The notes under the pieces: model-generated
Seen by the model: only the letters and a program-made list of their open reading frames with translations
What the model was told of the DNA's origin: nothing
The model's database searches: none
Made by a program: the position numbers and the translations under genes
Assembly: GCA_020635355.1 (NCBI GenBank)
Contig: JACJZW010000007.1
Coordinates: 62,001 to 126,000, forward strand
From: Flavobacteriales bacterium
Lineage (GTDB): Bacteria; Bacteroidota; Bacteroidia; NS11-12g; UBA9320
Direction: 5' to 3'
DNA length: 64,000 nucleotides
Shown here: piece after piece, positions 53,142 through 62,690 of the stretch
Layout: every line of letters starts with the position of its first letter
Position numbering within the stretch: position 1 is the first letter of the stretch

Positions 53142-55091
53142 ATGACCAGACTGGTTGTTCTAAGTCTTCTGACGTGGTTATTCCTACCAGCTCATGGTCA
53201 GGAGTGGGTGGTAGATTCCGTTGATTATCAAGACCTCTCTCCCACCTATTACCGAAATCATATATATGACGTGCGGTTTGAATATGTTTCGTTTGGTGGC
53301 GGAAATTCAAGGATGGAATTACAAATACGTCAAACCAGCACTCAAGGAGATACACATGTGTTCATGTCGATTTCTGCCACTGAGGTGGACGATACGATTC
53401 CGAGCTACATTGGATTTCAACCGTATTCAAATCTGATATGGGTAGGGGATACCGCGTATGTGGTGGGACTAACCAATCCTGGAAAACATCGGCATTATTT
53501 AATTGGCATATACAACCAGCAAATTGTATCGGTGAATCGGTTTCCGGACATGATACCATTCTACTGGATTAAACTGGTGGGTGGAAAAGGTGGAGTCGCC
53601 GCTTTTGTAGAAAACGCCGGGAATCTGGAGATGTACTTATTCCAGGGCGGATACCTTTTTTTCAATCATACGTTTGAAAACACCAGAGCCGTTCACATTT
53701 CCGATGTGGATTGGACCAATAATTTGGTTCTGCTGTTTCGAGCGGAGCTAAAATCGCTGGAATCTACCTTGAATTTAACGGTATCTGATTTTTCCGGCTA
53801 CACCATTTGGAATCACACCATTCAAACCGATAGTTTCCGTTTAGGGTACCTGAATCCCATGTTCTGGCCATCCAACTCGGTCTCCCTTTTGTATTCGAAT
53901 CCGTATTATCTCACCTGGAAAAATCCGGATTATACCATCAGCGATCTCACGACCAATTATCATTCCTTCTACCGGTTGGTTGGCTTTGACGCCTTTTCCG
54001 GAAATCAAATCAGAACGACCGATTTAAAACCGTCCTTGTGCCGACTCAATCAGGATGGAAATTTGGTCAATATGATTTACCATCAACCCACGCTGGTGCG
54101 TGATACGCTGGTAATTGGCTACCAATTGTCAACCGATTTGGGATTAAACCTTCCGTGTGTTGCGTGGGTAGATTCATCGCACCAAGTAGTGAACTATAAG
54201 CGGTTTACTGAACTGCCCGGTGGACTTTCAAACACCGATCGACTTTTGAATATTTTTCCGTCCGAGTCAGGGGTAGCCATGGCCTTCACCCCCACCTCTG
54301 GAACCAACTTGTTTAACACCTTCCTGGGCATCTCATCCGAAAAATGTGCCTCAGCCAATTGCACAGATGGAACGTGTGATGACGCCTCCTTCCCCAATCA
54401 TCTTCCTCGTTCATTTGGTGCAGGAATGGATTGCCAGGAGCGATTTTGTCCTCCCTATTTTCAGTCCTTCCGATTGCGCTCCAGCTGGTTTATTAACGAA
54501 GCACCCAACGGACAACCGGAGGTATCTGCCTCTATGGTCACCATTCGCGGCATGCGGGATGATCAGGTCTATTTCAGGGAACCACTGAGAAATTTGTATC
54601 GCAACATTGTCTTTTCGGGCAATACAACCTCCTACAGAAACATGAAGGCCGATGTTTGTTTGCCGGATTTTGATCAGTGTTACGCCCTATCGTTCGACTC
54701 CCTAAAGACCAGAAAATATCGGATGGATTTAATCCTGGAATCGGATTACTACACCTATGACGTGACGTCCATAGATTTCCCTATTTCGGACACCTTTCAA
54801 CTTTACATCCGGAATGGCCAATTCAGTACTACGTGTGAAGACCAGATTCTTTCATCAACCCATGTTTACCCCAACCCAACATCTGATCAGATTGTCATCG
54901 ACCACCCGGGCAGCGGGTTATGGTCGAGCTTTGAATTGTATGACCTAAGCGGACAGAAAGTTCATTCCGGTCAGTTCTTGAACTACACGCCATCGCGATT
55001 GGACGTTAGTAAACTGCGTTCGGGAATGTATGTTTTGCTGATTTGGGATGGTGAGGGAGTTCAATCATCCAAAAAGATCATCAAGCTCTAA
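53142..55091 (+). CDS. secreted protein with type IX sorting domain
   Basis: A 649-residue protein with signal peptide (MTRLVVLSLLTWLFLPAHGQ). The long middle part has no domain I recognise; it reads like a beta-rich extracellular region with a late cysteine-rich segment (CASANCTDGTCDD, then CQERFC). The C-terminal ~75 residues are a type A T9SS sorting domain (HVYPNPTSDQIVIDHP, YDLSGQKV, KIIKL). It is expected to be exported through the type IX system. A -7-like box (TATCTTTC, 53128-53135) lies 6 bases before the ATG. Its stop overlaps the convergent udk stop by 4 bases. Confidence 0.83.
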   Translation: MTRLVVLSLLTWLFLPAHGQEWVVDSVDYQDLSPTYYRNHIYDVRFEYVSFGGGNSRMELQIRQTSTQGDTHVFMSISATEVDDTIPSYIGFQPYSNLIWVGDTAYVVGLTNPGKHRHYLIGIYNQQIVSVNRFPDMIPFYWIKLVGGKGGVAAFVENAGNLEMYLFQGGYLFFNHTFENTRAVHISDVDWTNNLVLLFRAELKSLESTLNLTVSDFSGYTIWNHTIQTDSFRLGYLNPMFWPSNSVSLLYSNPYYLTWKNPDYTISDLTTNYHSFYRLVGFDAFSGNQIRTTDLKPSLCRLNQDGNLVNMIYHQPTLVRDTLVIGYQLSTDLGLNLPCVAWVDSSHQVVNYKRFTELPGGLSNTDRLLNIFPSESGVAMAFTPTSGTNLFNTFLGISSEKCASANCTDGTCDDASFPNHLPRSFGAGMDCQERFCPPYFQSFRLRSSWFINEAPNGQPEVSASMVTIRGMRDDQVYFREPLRNLYRNIVFSGNTTSYRNMKADVCLPDFDQCYALSFDSLKTRKYRMDLILESDYYTYDVTSIDFPISDTFQLYIRNGQFSTTCEDQILSSTHVYPNPTSDQIVIDHPGSGLWSSFELYDLSGQKVHSGQFLNYTPSRLDVSKLRSGMYVLLIWDGEGVQSSKKIIKL

Positions 55092-55735
55092 AGGCTCTTT
55101 CTGGCAGAAGCTGTGCTCAGCACTTGAACACAATGATCCGAAAACACCTTGAAGGAGTGATCGAAATGACTGTTGTTCACAACGATCATATCTACGGAAT
55201 CCCGATGGGGCATCATGTGTTCCTCGTACGCCGGCATAAAATGCTCATTCCATTGATACCGGATCATTTCTTCGGGAATACCCCGCTCATTCAGATCGCG
55301 TTTCATCCGGCGCTTGAACATGATGTCGGGTCTGGCTTCAATAAACACCTTAAGGTCGAACAACCTGGAAAGTTTGTCTTCGGCATAGATAAACAAACCT
55401 TCGATGATGAGGATGGGTGCCGACTTAAACACCAATTCCTTTGGAAACGCTCCCGGATTGTTGAACGTATATTCAATCATTCTCACCTCCTGTCCTTTGG
55501 CGAGTGTTTTTACATCCCGTATCAAACGCTTGAAATCAATGGCCTCCGGAAGATCAAAATTTACCTCGCCATTGGCATCCACCTGCTGGTCTGATAAACT
55601 TTTATAATAATTATCCTGAGAGATAACACAGAGTTCGTTTGTATTGAATTGCTCGCGTAACCGGTTGATAAACGTGGTTTTACCCGAGGCACTCCCCCCG
55701 GCAATTCCTATGATGTATGGTAGGGTTTTGGACAT
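55088..55735 (-). CDS. udk: Uridine kinase
   Basis: Phosphorylates uridine and cytidine in pyrimidine salvage, 215 residues. P-loop GIAGGSASGKTTFI at about residues 10-23; the family block YDHP-like region is replaced by NFDLPEAIDFKRLIRDVKTL, and IEGLFIYAEDKLSRLFDLKV and RRMKRDLNERG are typical. A perfect -7 box at 55743-55750 is 7 bases before the ATG. It converges with the preceding secreted-protein gene. Confidence 0.93.
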   Translation of the reverse strand: MSKTLPYIIGIAGGSASGKTTFINRLREQFNTNELCVISQDNYYKSLSDQQVDANGEVNFDLPEAIDFKRLIRDVKTLAKGQEVRMIEYTFNNPGAFPKELVFKSAPILIIEGLFIYAEDKLSRLFDLKVFIEARPDIMFKRRMKRDLNERGIPEEMIRYQWNEHFMPAYEEHMMPHRDSVDMIVVNNSHFDHSFKVFSDHCVQVLSTASARKSL

Positions 55736-55742
55736 TCCGCGT

Positions 55743-55750
55743 CAAAATTA
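55743..55750 (-). promoter_or_regulatory. -7 box of udk, 7 bases from the ATG
   Basis: Minus strand TAATTTTG, a perfect TAnnTTTG. Start codon 7 bases downstream, so a leaderless or near-leaderless transcript is likely. Confidence 0.5.
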
Positions 55751-55861
55751 AGGCACTCTTGCAATTCTTTTCATGTTGATCCGTCTTCACACACATGAAT
55801 ATGAATTCAGGGCGATTATCTACCCAAACGATGCATTTATCGAATGACTAAACTTTTATCA

Positions 55862-55889
55862 GGAAACTTTAAACACTCACAAAGTTTCC
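55862..55889. promoter_or_regulatory. palindromic operator of the efflux operon
   Basis: Perfect 9-bp inverted repeat GGAAACTTT / AAAGTTTCC with a 10-base centre. It overlaps the -33/spacer region in front of the -7 box at 55894-55901, directly upstream of a TetR-type gene, the classic layout of an autoregulated repressor site. Confidence 0.7.
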
Positions 55890-55893
55890 AAAT

Positions 55894-55901
55894 TACTTTT
55901 G
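55894..55901 (+). promoter_or_regulatory. -7 box of the TetR-RND operon
   Basis: TACTTTTG, a perfect TAnnTTTG, 12 bases before the TetR ATG at 55914. The upstream operator occupies the place where the -33 element would lie. Confidence 0.6.
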
Positions 55902-55913
55902 CGGCCGATTTTA

Positions 55914-56525
55914 ATGGAGACCTCAGAAAAGTTGCTGATCCGTTCACTGGAAATGTTCATGCGCTACGGCATTAAGAGCGTAAGTATGGACGATATCGCC
56001 AGTGAAATGGGCATGAGTAAGAAGACGTTGTACCAATACGTCAAGGACAAGCGCGACCTGGTTAATCAATCGGTGAATTACCATTTCACCCAGGATCGGG
56101 AAGCGTGCAGTCGTGTGCTTGGGCACTCGAGCAATGCCATCGAACAGATGTTGGACATTGCCTCCCATGTGATTCAGATGATGCGTCAGATGAATCCGTC
56201 CACTATTTACGATTTGCGGAAATACTATCCGGAAGGATGGAAAAAATTTGAAGAGCACCGAAAAGTATTCATCGTATCCTGTATCCGGGATAACATTCAG
56301 AATGGAAAGGAAAACGGGTTGTACCGACCTGAATTGTCCGAGGATGTTATCGCCAAAATCTACATCACATTGATTGACGCCTCCGTTAACCCAACCTCCG
56401 AATTGGCCGAACTTCAGAATTATTCGGAGATTATCCGACAAGTAATAGACTACCACCTCCATGCCATCACTACTCATGAAGGCCGGGAGTATTTATATAA
56501 ACACATCGAAGCCCTCAACCTATGA
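55914..56525 (+). CDS. TetR/AcrR family transcriptional regulator
   Basis: A 203-residue regulator. The N-terminal helix-turn-helix (residues about 10-50) reads SLEMFMRYGIKSVSMDDIAS followed by MGMSKKTLYQYVKDKRDLVN, a clear TetR DNA-binding domain; the rest is an all-helical ligand domain. It overlaps the TolC gene by 4 bases (ATGA), so it is translated with the efflux genes. Repression of its own operon is inferred from the palindrome at 55862-55889. The ATG at 55914 is chosen; a TTG at 55899 overlaps the -7 box. Confidence 0.92.
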   Translation: METSEKLLIRSLEMFMRYGIKSVSMDDIASEMGMSKKTLYQYVKDKRDLVNQSVNYHFTQDREACSRVLGHSSNAIEQMLDIASHVIQMMRQMNPSTIYDLRKYYPEGWKKFEEHRKVFIVSCIRDNIQNGKENGLYRPELSEDVIAKIYITLIDASVNPTSELAELQNYSEIIRQVIDYHLHAITTHEGREYLYKHIEALNL

Positions 56526-57910
56526 AACACCCCAAAACACGAGTACTCATCTCCGCGATTCTGATGCTGTTCTCGTTGTCTGTTTCTGCCCAAACGCAGA
56601 AAATGACCTTGAGTCAGGCGGTTGATTATGCCTTATCTCATTCGGCTCAGGCGCAAAACGCCAATCTGGACATTAAGAACAGTGAGCAGGAAGTAAAGAG
56701 CATCGTCTCCACCGGTTTGCCTCAGGTTAACGGATCGTTCAACTTTACCCACAACGTTCAGATTGCCTCCATGCAATTGCCGGATTTCATTTCGCCGGCA
56801 GTTTATGGCGTTTTGATCAATGAAGGTTTGCTGCCCCAGGATCGATTCCGGGCTGGTATGCCTCAAACCGTACAATTCGGTGCACCCAGTTCCTTGACCG
56901 GAATGGTTAATCTCAATCAATTGGTATTCGACGGAACCTACTTTTTGGGATTGAAAGCAGCCAAACAGTACGTCTTATTGTCGGAATTCCTCCGTGATAA
57001 CACGCATGCATCAGTATCGGAACAAACTCAGAAAGCCTTTTTTGGTGCCCTCATCGCCGAACAAAATGTTGGTCTGGTTGATCAAAGTCTGATCAACATC
57101 CGCAAGACGTATGAAGAAACCCTGGCCCTTCAAAAAGCCGGATTTGCTGAGCAGTTGGACGTGGATCGACTCAAACTGTCCATGACACAACTGGAAACAC
57201 AATCATTGAATCTCAAGTTACAACGCGACGTCTTGATGAAGATTCTTAAGGTTACCATTGGAATGGATGTAAATGCGCCGCTTGAACTAGAAGGCGATCT
57301 GGCTAATTACCTCAAGGTTGCACCCACCGCTACAAAAGCCGATATCCAAAATAGACCAGAGTACCAGGTGTTGCAGCAACAGCTCATCATGGACTCCATG
57401 AATATCAAGCGGTACAAAGTGGGCTATCTTCCTTCCCTTACCCTGAATGCTTCGTACCAACAAAATAGTTTCGCCTCGGAAGCCGAATTCAAAGGATTAG
57501 GCAAAACATGGAATCCGGGTACCAGCTATGGCTTCAACCTGAGCATCCCCATCTTTGACGGTCTGTACAAACAGGCCAAGCTTTCACAGGCTAAAATTCA
57601 GCTGGAACAGGATCAGAATACGTTCCGCCAAACAGCCAATTCCCTCTTGTTTCAGGCCGAGCAATCCAAACTGAATTTACAGATGCAGGAACGCACCTTG
57701 GCTACTCAAAAACAGAGCCGCGATCTGGCGCTCACCATTTATGAAACAACCCTGAAAAAATTCAATGAAGGTGTGGCAACTTCCTTCGAACTGGTGAAGG
57801 CCGATTCTGATAAAACAGCGGCCGAAATCGACTATCACAATGCCATATATCAGCGTTTGCTGGCACAAATAGAACTTGACAAATCCCTCGGAAACCTAAT
57901 TAAGAAATAA
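56522..57910 (+). CDS. TolC family outer-membrane efflux channel
   Basis: A 462-residue protein with a signal peptide ending near SVSAQ (about residue 24). It has the duplicated coiled-coil/beta pattern of TolC proteins (TLSQAVDYALSHSAQAQNAN early, LSIPIFDGLYKQAKLSQAKI in the second half). It supplies the outer-membrane duct of the tripartite pump encoded by the next two genes. Its stop overlaps the HlyD start by one base (TAATG). Confidence 0.93.
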   Translation: MKHPKTRVLISAILMLFSLSVSAQTQKMTLSQAVDYALSHSAQAQNANLDIKNSEQEVKSIVSTGLPQVNGSFNFTHNVQIASMQLPDFISPAVYGVLINEGLLPQDRFRAGMPQTVQFGAPSSLTGMVNLNQLVFDGTYFLGLKAAKQYVLLSEFLRDNTHASVSEQTQKAFFGALIAEQNVGLVDQSLINIRKTYEETLALQKAGFAEQLDVDRLKLSMTQLETQSLNLKLQRDVLMKILKVTIGMDVNAPLELEGDLANYLKVAPTATKADIQNRPEYQVLQQQLIMDSMNIKRYKVGYLPSLTLNASYQQNSFASEAEFKGLGKTWNPGTSYGFNLSIPIFDGLYKQAKLSQAKIQLEQDQNTFRQTANSLLFQAEQSKLNLQMQERTLATQKQSRDLALTIYETTLKKFNEGVATSFELVKADSDKTAAEIDYHNAIYQRLLAQIELDKSLGNLIKK

Positions 57911-59064
57911 TGAAATCAACCAAAATCTTAACCGTTCTCACCGTTTTAGCTGTACTTATTTCAGCCTGCGGTGGACCAAAATCCAGTGAACTTGATAAGA
58001 AGAAGGAAGAACTGGCCAAAAAAGAAAAGGCATTGGCTGATTTAAAGGCCGAGATCAAAACCCTGCAAACTGCGATTGAGCAGTTGGATACTGAAATGCG
58101 CGACAATTCCATTGCCGTGTATGCCGAGGAATTGCGAAAAGGAGAGTTTAAGAACCCCTTCCAACTTCAAGGATTGGTGGAATCCGACCAAAATGTCATG
58201 ATTACCCCTGAAGTTCCGGCTCGGATTACTTCCATCGCCGTACGCGAGGGTCAGCACGTGGAAGCCGGTCAGGTTATTGCCCAATTGGATGCATCCATTG
58301 CACAATCTCAAGTTGCCGAATTATCGTCGGCATTAACACTAGCCGAGACCAACTACCTCAAGCAGAAAAGCCTATGGGATCAGAAAATCGGTTCAGAGAT
58401 GCAATACCTACAAGCGAAAAATCAATTCGACAATTTGACGAAGAGTTTGGAAACAGCCAAAAAACAATTGGCCAAATACACGCTTCGCTCCCCTATTTCC
58501 GGTACCGTTGACGAGATTATGGCCAACGCCGGCGAATTGGTTGGAAGCATGACCGGTGGTCCGGTTGCCCGGGTGGTTAACCTGTCGAGCGTAAAGATCA
58601 AAGCCAATGTTTCTGAGAAGTATGTAGACCAAATCCGCAAGGGTCAGGAAGTGGAAGTTTACCTCCCCTCCATTGATCTCACGCTTCGCGAGAAGGTGGA
58701 AGCTGTTGGAAATGTGATCGACGTCAACAACAGAACCTTTTCGGTATACGTGCGACCCACATCGGCAAAAACGCGATTGAAGCCAAACATGTTAGCTTTA
58801 ATTACCGCGTATGACTTTGTGGAAAGTGAGGTAATCACCATCCCAACGAAGCTGGTTCGAAACGACAACGGAACCGATTACGTACTTACACTTGAAAAGC
58901 GCGGCGATAAGCGAATTGTACGCAAAACACCGATTGAGATAGAGAAAGAATTTGCTTCACTTACCATCGTTAAATCCGGATTAAATGCCGGAGACCTCAT
59001 TATTACCGAAGGGTATAACAGCGTGGTGGAAAATGATGAAGTAAAAATCATGAATAAGAAGTAA
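57910..59064 (+). CDS. RND efflux periplasmic adaptor (HlyD/MFP family), lipoprotein
   Basis: A 384-residue membrane-fusion protein. Lipobox LISAC with Cys20 indicates a lipid-anchored form. A Lys/Glu-rich coiled coil fills residues about 28-75. The lipoyl half-domain (VREGQHVEAGQVIAQLDASI) and the barrel segment RSPISGTVDEIMANAGELVG follow; the C-terminus closes with IVKSGLNAGDLIITEG. It bridges TolC and the RND pump. Confidence 0.93.
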   Translation: MKSTKILTVLTVLAVLISACGGPKSSELDKKKEELAKKEKALADLKAEIKTLQTAIEQLDTEMRDNSIAVYAEELRKGEFKNPFQLQGLVESDQNVMITPEVPARITSIAVREGQHVEAGQVIAQLDASIAQSQVAELSSALTLAETNYLKQKSLWDQKIGSEMQYLQAKNQFDNLTKSLETAKKQLAKYTLRSPISGTVDEIMANAGELVGSMTGGPVARVVNLSSVKIKANVSEKYVDQIRKGQEVEVYLPSIDLTLREKVEAVGNVIDVNNRTFSVYVRPTSAKTRLKPNMLALITAYDFVESEVITIPTKLVRNDNGTDYVLTLEKRGDKRIVRKTPIEIEKEFASLTIVKSGLNAGDLIITEGYNSVVENDEVKIMNKK

Positions 59065-59072
59065 GCCGAACC

Positions 59073-62000
59073 ATGGATAAGATTAAAGAAGTAATCAAGG
59101 AATTTCGGCTGAGTTCCTGGTCGGTTAACAACAAGACCTCGGTCTATGTGATGATGTTTATCATCACGTTAATCGGTTGGATGAGCTACGGCTCCATGCC
59201 GAAGGAAAGCTTTCCTGAGATCAAGCAACCAACGGTGTACATCAATACACCCTATCCAGGTAATTCACCGGTGGATATGGAAAATTTGGTGACCCGTCCC
59301 ATTGAACAGGAAATCAATACCATCAGTGGGTTAAAGAAACTCACGTCAACCTCCATTCAGGATTTTTCGGTGATCATAGCCGAGTTTGAATTGGATTTGC
59401 CATCAGCCGAAGTGTTGCAAGAAGTAAAAGATGCGGTAGATCGCGCTAAGCCAGACTTACCAAACGACCTTCCGGCTGATCCCAATGTAATGGAACTGGA
59501 CTTCTCTGAATTTCCGGTAATGAACGTCAATGTATCCGGGAACTATCCGCAGAAAAAACTGAAGGAATATGCCGAATATCTGCAGGAAAAATTCGAAAAT
59601 CTTCCTCAGGTATCCGCAGCCGACATCAGTGGATTAACCGAAGAAGAGGTAGAGATTGCCATTGATCGGGTTAAAATGGAAGCCCTGGAAATCTCGTTGA
59701 ACGATGTGGAGCAAGCCATTACGGGTGAGAATATCACCATGAGCGGCGGCGACATTAAGAGCATTGAAGGAAGTGATATCACCCGGAGAAGTATTCGGAT
59801 TGAAGGGGAGTTTAAGGACTACCACGATATTGAAGATGTAATCATTAAGAATGAATTTCAGAACATCGTCTATCTCCGCGACATTGGTGAAGTTCACTTC
59901 GGACAAAAGGAACCAACCAGTTTTGCACGTCTGAATAACAAGCCCGTTGTTACCCTGGATGTCAAAAAGAAAAGCGGTGGGAACTTGTTGGATGCTGCCG
60001 ATGGTATTCAGCGAATCATTGACAAGTCTAAGGAAGACGTACTGCCAAAGGATTTGGAAATTGTGGTTACCAATGACCAATCCAAATTCACTCGGATGAC
60101 GGTGAACAACCTCGAGAACTCCATCATCATGGGTGTAATTCTGGTGGTTGTGGTCTTGATTTTCTTTCTAGGTCTCCGAAACTCACTGTTTGTTGGTATT
60201 GCCATTCCCCTGTCGATGCTGATGGGTATTGCCATCCTGAATTTTGGAGGCACAACCCTGAACATGATGGTGTTGTTCTCCCTCATTCTCGCCTTGGGGA
60301 TGTTGGTGGATAACGGCATCGTTGTAGTTGAAAACATCTATCGACTGCGAACAGAAGGCAAGAATGCCGAACGCTCGTCCAAGGAAGGTGTAGGCGAGGT
60401 TGCCTCAGCGATCATTTCATCAACCGCCACTACCGTTGCTGCTTTCGTTCCCCTCCTCTTCTGGAAGGATTTGATGGGTGAATTCATGAAGTATCTGCCC
60501 ATTACCTTGATCATCGTTCTCTCTTCATCCCTGTTTGTTGCCCTTGTGGTTAACCCGGTACTCACAACCGATCTTATGAAAGTGGGTGTACAGGAACGAA
60601 GTAGAGGAAAACGCTTCTGGACTCGAATGCTCATTGCCTTGGTAATTGGCATTGTGCTGGTTATTCCATCCGGTACCCGAGTTGTTGGTGGCTTGTTTCT
60701 AGCCGGCTTTTTGATTTCGGTCATCAATCGGTACATCCTTACCCCGGGTGGTCATTACTTCATGGAAAACATGATGCCCAAACTTGAAAACGGGTACGCA
60801 CAGTTTGCCAGTTGGGCACTCCATGGAAGCCGACCAATATGGTTGTTCCTGAGCATGATTGTGATGATGTTTGGCTCGTTGATGTTTTTCGGTATGAGCA
60901 ATCCTAAGATTGTATTCTTCCCGGAAAATGAGCCGAAGTACGTCAACATTTTTGTGGAAGCCCCATTGGGAACCGACATCTACAAGACCGATGTACTTAC
61001 CAAGAAATTGGAAGAGCGGGTGAAGTTGGCCATTGAGCCTTATGGACATTTTGTTGAGGCCACATTGGCCCAGGTGGGTGAAAAAACATCTGACCCCAAT
61101 GAAGGTCCACAAAGTGGATCCTCCCCTAACAAAGCGCGGATTACTGTTTCCTTCATCGAATATGAAAAACGGGCATTGAGCGACTACGAATTGGTGAGTA
61201 CCAGTAAGATCATGCAGGACATCAAGGATTCATGCCGTGACTTTCCGGAAGCTCAGCTCACCTTTGCCAAGGACAATATGGGACCTCCGGTTGGGAAGCC
61301 CATCAACGTGGAAGTAAAGGGAGAGGATTATCTCACGCTGATCTCAGAAGTTGAACGCATCAAGAAAAAGATGGAAGACGCCCAAATCCCGGGTGTTGAC
61401 CAACTGAAAACCGATCTTGAGCTGGGTAAACCCATGTTGAATATTTCTGTAAATCGGGAAGCAGCCCGACGATTTGGCTTGAGTACAGGTCAGATTGCTG
61501 CCACCCTGAGAACCGCCTTATTGGGTAAAGAAATCACCAAGTATAAGGAAGGCGAAGACGATTACGAAGTTCAGCTGCGATTCAAGGAGAACTACCGATA
61601 TAATCTGGACAATTTGTTGAATACCGTAATCACCTTCCGAAATATGGCTACCGGTAAAATTTCGCAGGTTCCCATTTCGGCTGTCACCAACGTAGATTTC
61701 AACTCGACCTATGGAACGGTAAAACGAAAAGACCTCGATCGGGTTATTTCCATCTACTCAGAGGTAGAAGAAGGGTTTAATGCCAATGAAATTGTAGGCA
61801 AGTTCAAAACCCTACTCGCCGATCACGACATCAAGGAGGGCTATGAGTTTAAATTCACAGGAGAACAGGAAGAGCAATCGGCCTCCACTGAATTTCTTAT
61901 GGGAGCCATGTTATTGGCCGTATTCATCATCTTCTTGATCATTGTAACTCAGTTCAACTCCATCGTAGGACCTGTAATCATTATGTTCTCGGTGTTGTTC

Positions 62001-62525
62001 TCTACCATTGGGGTATTCTTAGGATTTGGAATATTCCGAATGCCGTTCTCCATCATGATGAGCGGGATCGGTATTATTTCCTTGGCCGGTGTGGTGGTGA
62101 ATAACGCCATCGTACTGATTGACTACACCAACTTGCTCAGAGAACGAAAACGCGCGGAATTGGGCATCAGCAAAAGCGAACGACTTCCGAAAGAGATTGT
62201 ACTAAGTACCATCGTAGAAGGAGGAAAAACGCGATTGCGTCCGGTGTTGCTAACAGCCATTACAACCGTTCTAGGGTTGGTTCCATTGGCCATTGGTATG
62301 AACATCAATTTTGGTTCGCTGCTTCGCGAATTTGATCCACAGTTCTATGTTGGTGGAGATAACGCGGAATTCTGGGGACCTATGGCATGGACCGTAATCT
62401 TCGGATTGGTCTTTGCAACCTTCCTCACGCTCATCATTGTACCGGTTATGTACTGGCTCAGTGACTCCCTGACCCATCGAGTAAAAAAACTCTTTGGGGC
62501 CGGACGGCGTGAAGCAAATGTGTAA
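59073..62525 (+). CDS. RND family efflux pump permease
   Basis: A 1150-residue inner-membrane transporter of the AcrB/HAE1-type superfamily, with 12 membrane helices and two large periplasmic loops. The N-terminal block (SMPKESFPEIKQPTVYINTP) and the C-terminal GVVVNNAIVLIDYTNLL are conserved. In TM4 the sequence is MLVDNGIVVVENIYR, with Asp413-Asn414 where AcrB has two Asp; proton relay may rely on one Asp. It is about 100 residues longer than AcrB because of extra periplasmic and central segments (about 500-620). Substrate unknown. A terminator follows 29 bases later. Confidence 0.92.
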   Translation: MDKIKEVIKEFRLSSWSVNNKTSVYVMMFIITLIGWMSYGSMPKESFPEIKQPTVYINTPYPGNSPVDMENLVTRPIEQEINTISGLKKLTSTSIQDFSVIIAEFELDLPSAEVLQEVKDAVDRAKPDLPNDLPADPNVMELDFSEFPVMNVNVSGNYPQKKLKEYAEYLQEKFENLPQVSAADISGLTEEEVEIAIDRVKMEALEISLNDVEQAITGENITMSGGDIKSIEGSDITRRSIRIEGEFKDYHDIEDVIIKNEFQNIVYLRDIGEVHFGQKEPTSFARLNNKPVVTLDVKKKSGGNLLDAADGIQRIIDKSKEDVLPKDLEIVVTNDQSKFTRMTVNNLENSIIMGVILVVVVLIFFLGLRNSLFVGIAIPLSMLMGIAILNFGGTTLNMMVLFSLILALGMLVDNGIVVVENIYRLRTEGKNAERSSKEGVGEVASAIISSTATTVAAFVPLLFWKDLMGEFMKYLPITLIIVLSSSLFVALVVNPVLTTDLMKVGVQERSRGKRFWTRMLIALVIGIVLVIPSGTRVVGGLFLAGFLISVINRYILTPGGHYFMENMMPKLENGYAQFASWALHGSRPIWLFLSMIVMMFGSLMFFGMSNPKIVFFPENEPKYVNIFVEAPLGTDIYKTDVLTKKLEERVKLAIEPYGHFVEATLAQVGEKTSDPNEGPQSGSSPNKARITVSFIEYEKRALSDYELVSTSKIMQDIKDSCRDFPEAQLTFAKDNMGPPVGKPINVEVKGEDYLTLISEVERIKKKMEDAQIPGVDQLKTDLELGKPMLNISVNREAARRFGLSTGQIAATLRTALLGKEITKYKEGEDDYEVQLRFKENYRYNLDNLLNTVITFRNMATGKISQVPISAVTNVDFNSTYGTVKRKDLDRVISIYSEVEEGFNANEIVGKFKTLLADHDIKEGYEFKFTGEQEEQSASTEFLMGAMLLAVFIIFLIIVTQFNSIVGPVIIMFSVLFSTIGVFLGFGIFRMPFSIMMSGIGIISLAGVVVNNAIVLIDYTNLLRERKRAELGISKSERLPKEIVLSTIVEGGKTRLRPVLLTAITTVLGLVPLAIGMNINFGSLLREFDPQFYVGGDNAEFWGPMAWTVIFGLVFATFLTLIIVPVMYWLSDSLTHRVKKLFGAGRREANV

Positions 62526-62554
62526 TTGTGTTGACTTAACTTAGTGTATAGAAA

Positions 62555-62578
62555 GGGAGCCTCGGCTCCCTTTTTTTT
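62555..62578 (+). terminator. terminator of the efflux operon
   Basis: Stem GGGAGCC-TC-GGCTCCC (7 bp, extended by three A-T pairs) followed by eight T. It is 29 bases beyond the RND stop. Confidence 0.92.
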
Positions 62579-62690
62579 ATGCCAAAAGATGGATGAATCC
62601 TAGTGATCCCATAGACGGTTTGTTGAATTTAAATGAACCCGAGAATGGTTCGCTAAACGGTATCAAGAAAGTTATTCAATTTACCTGGTG

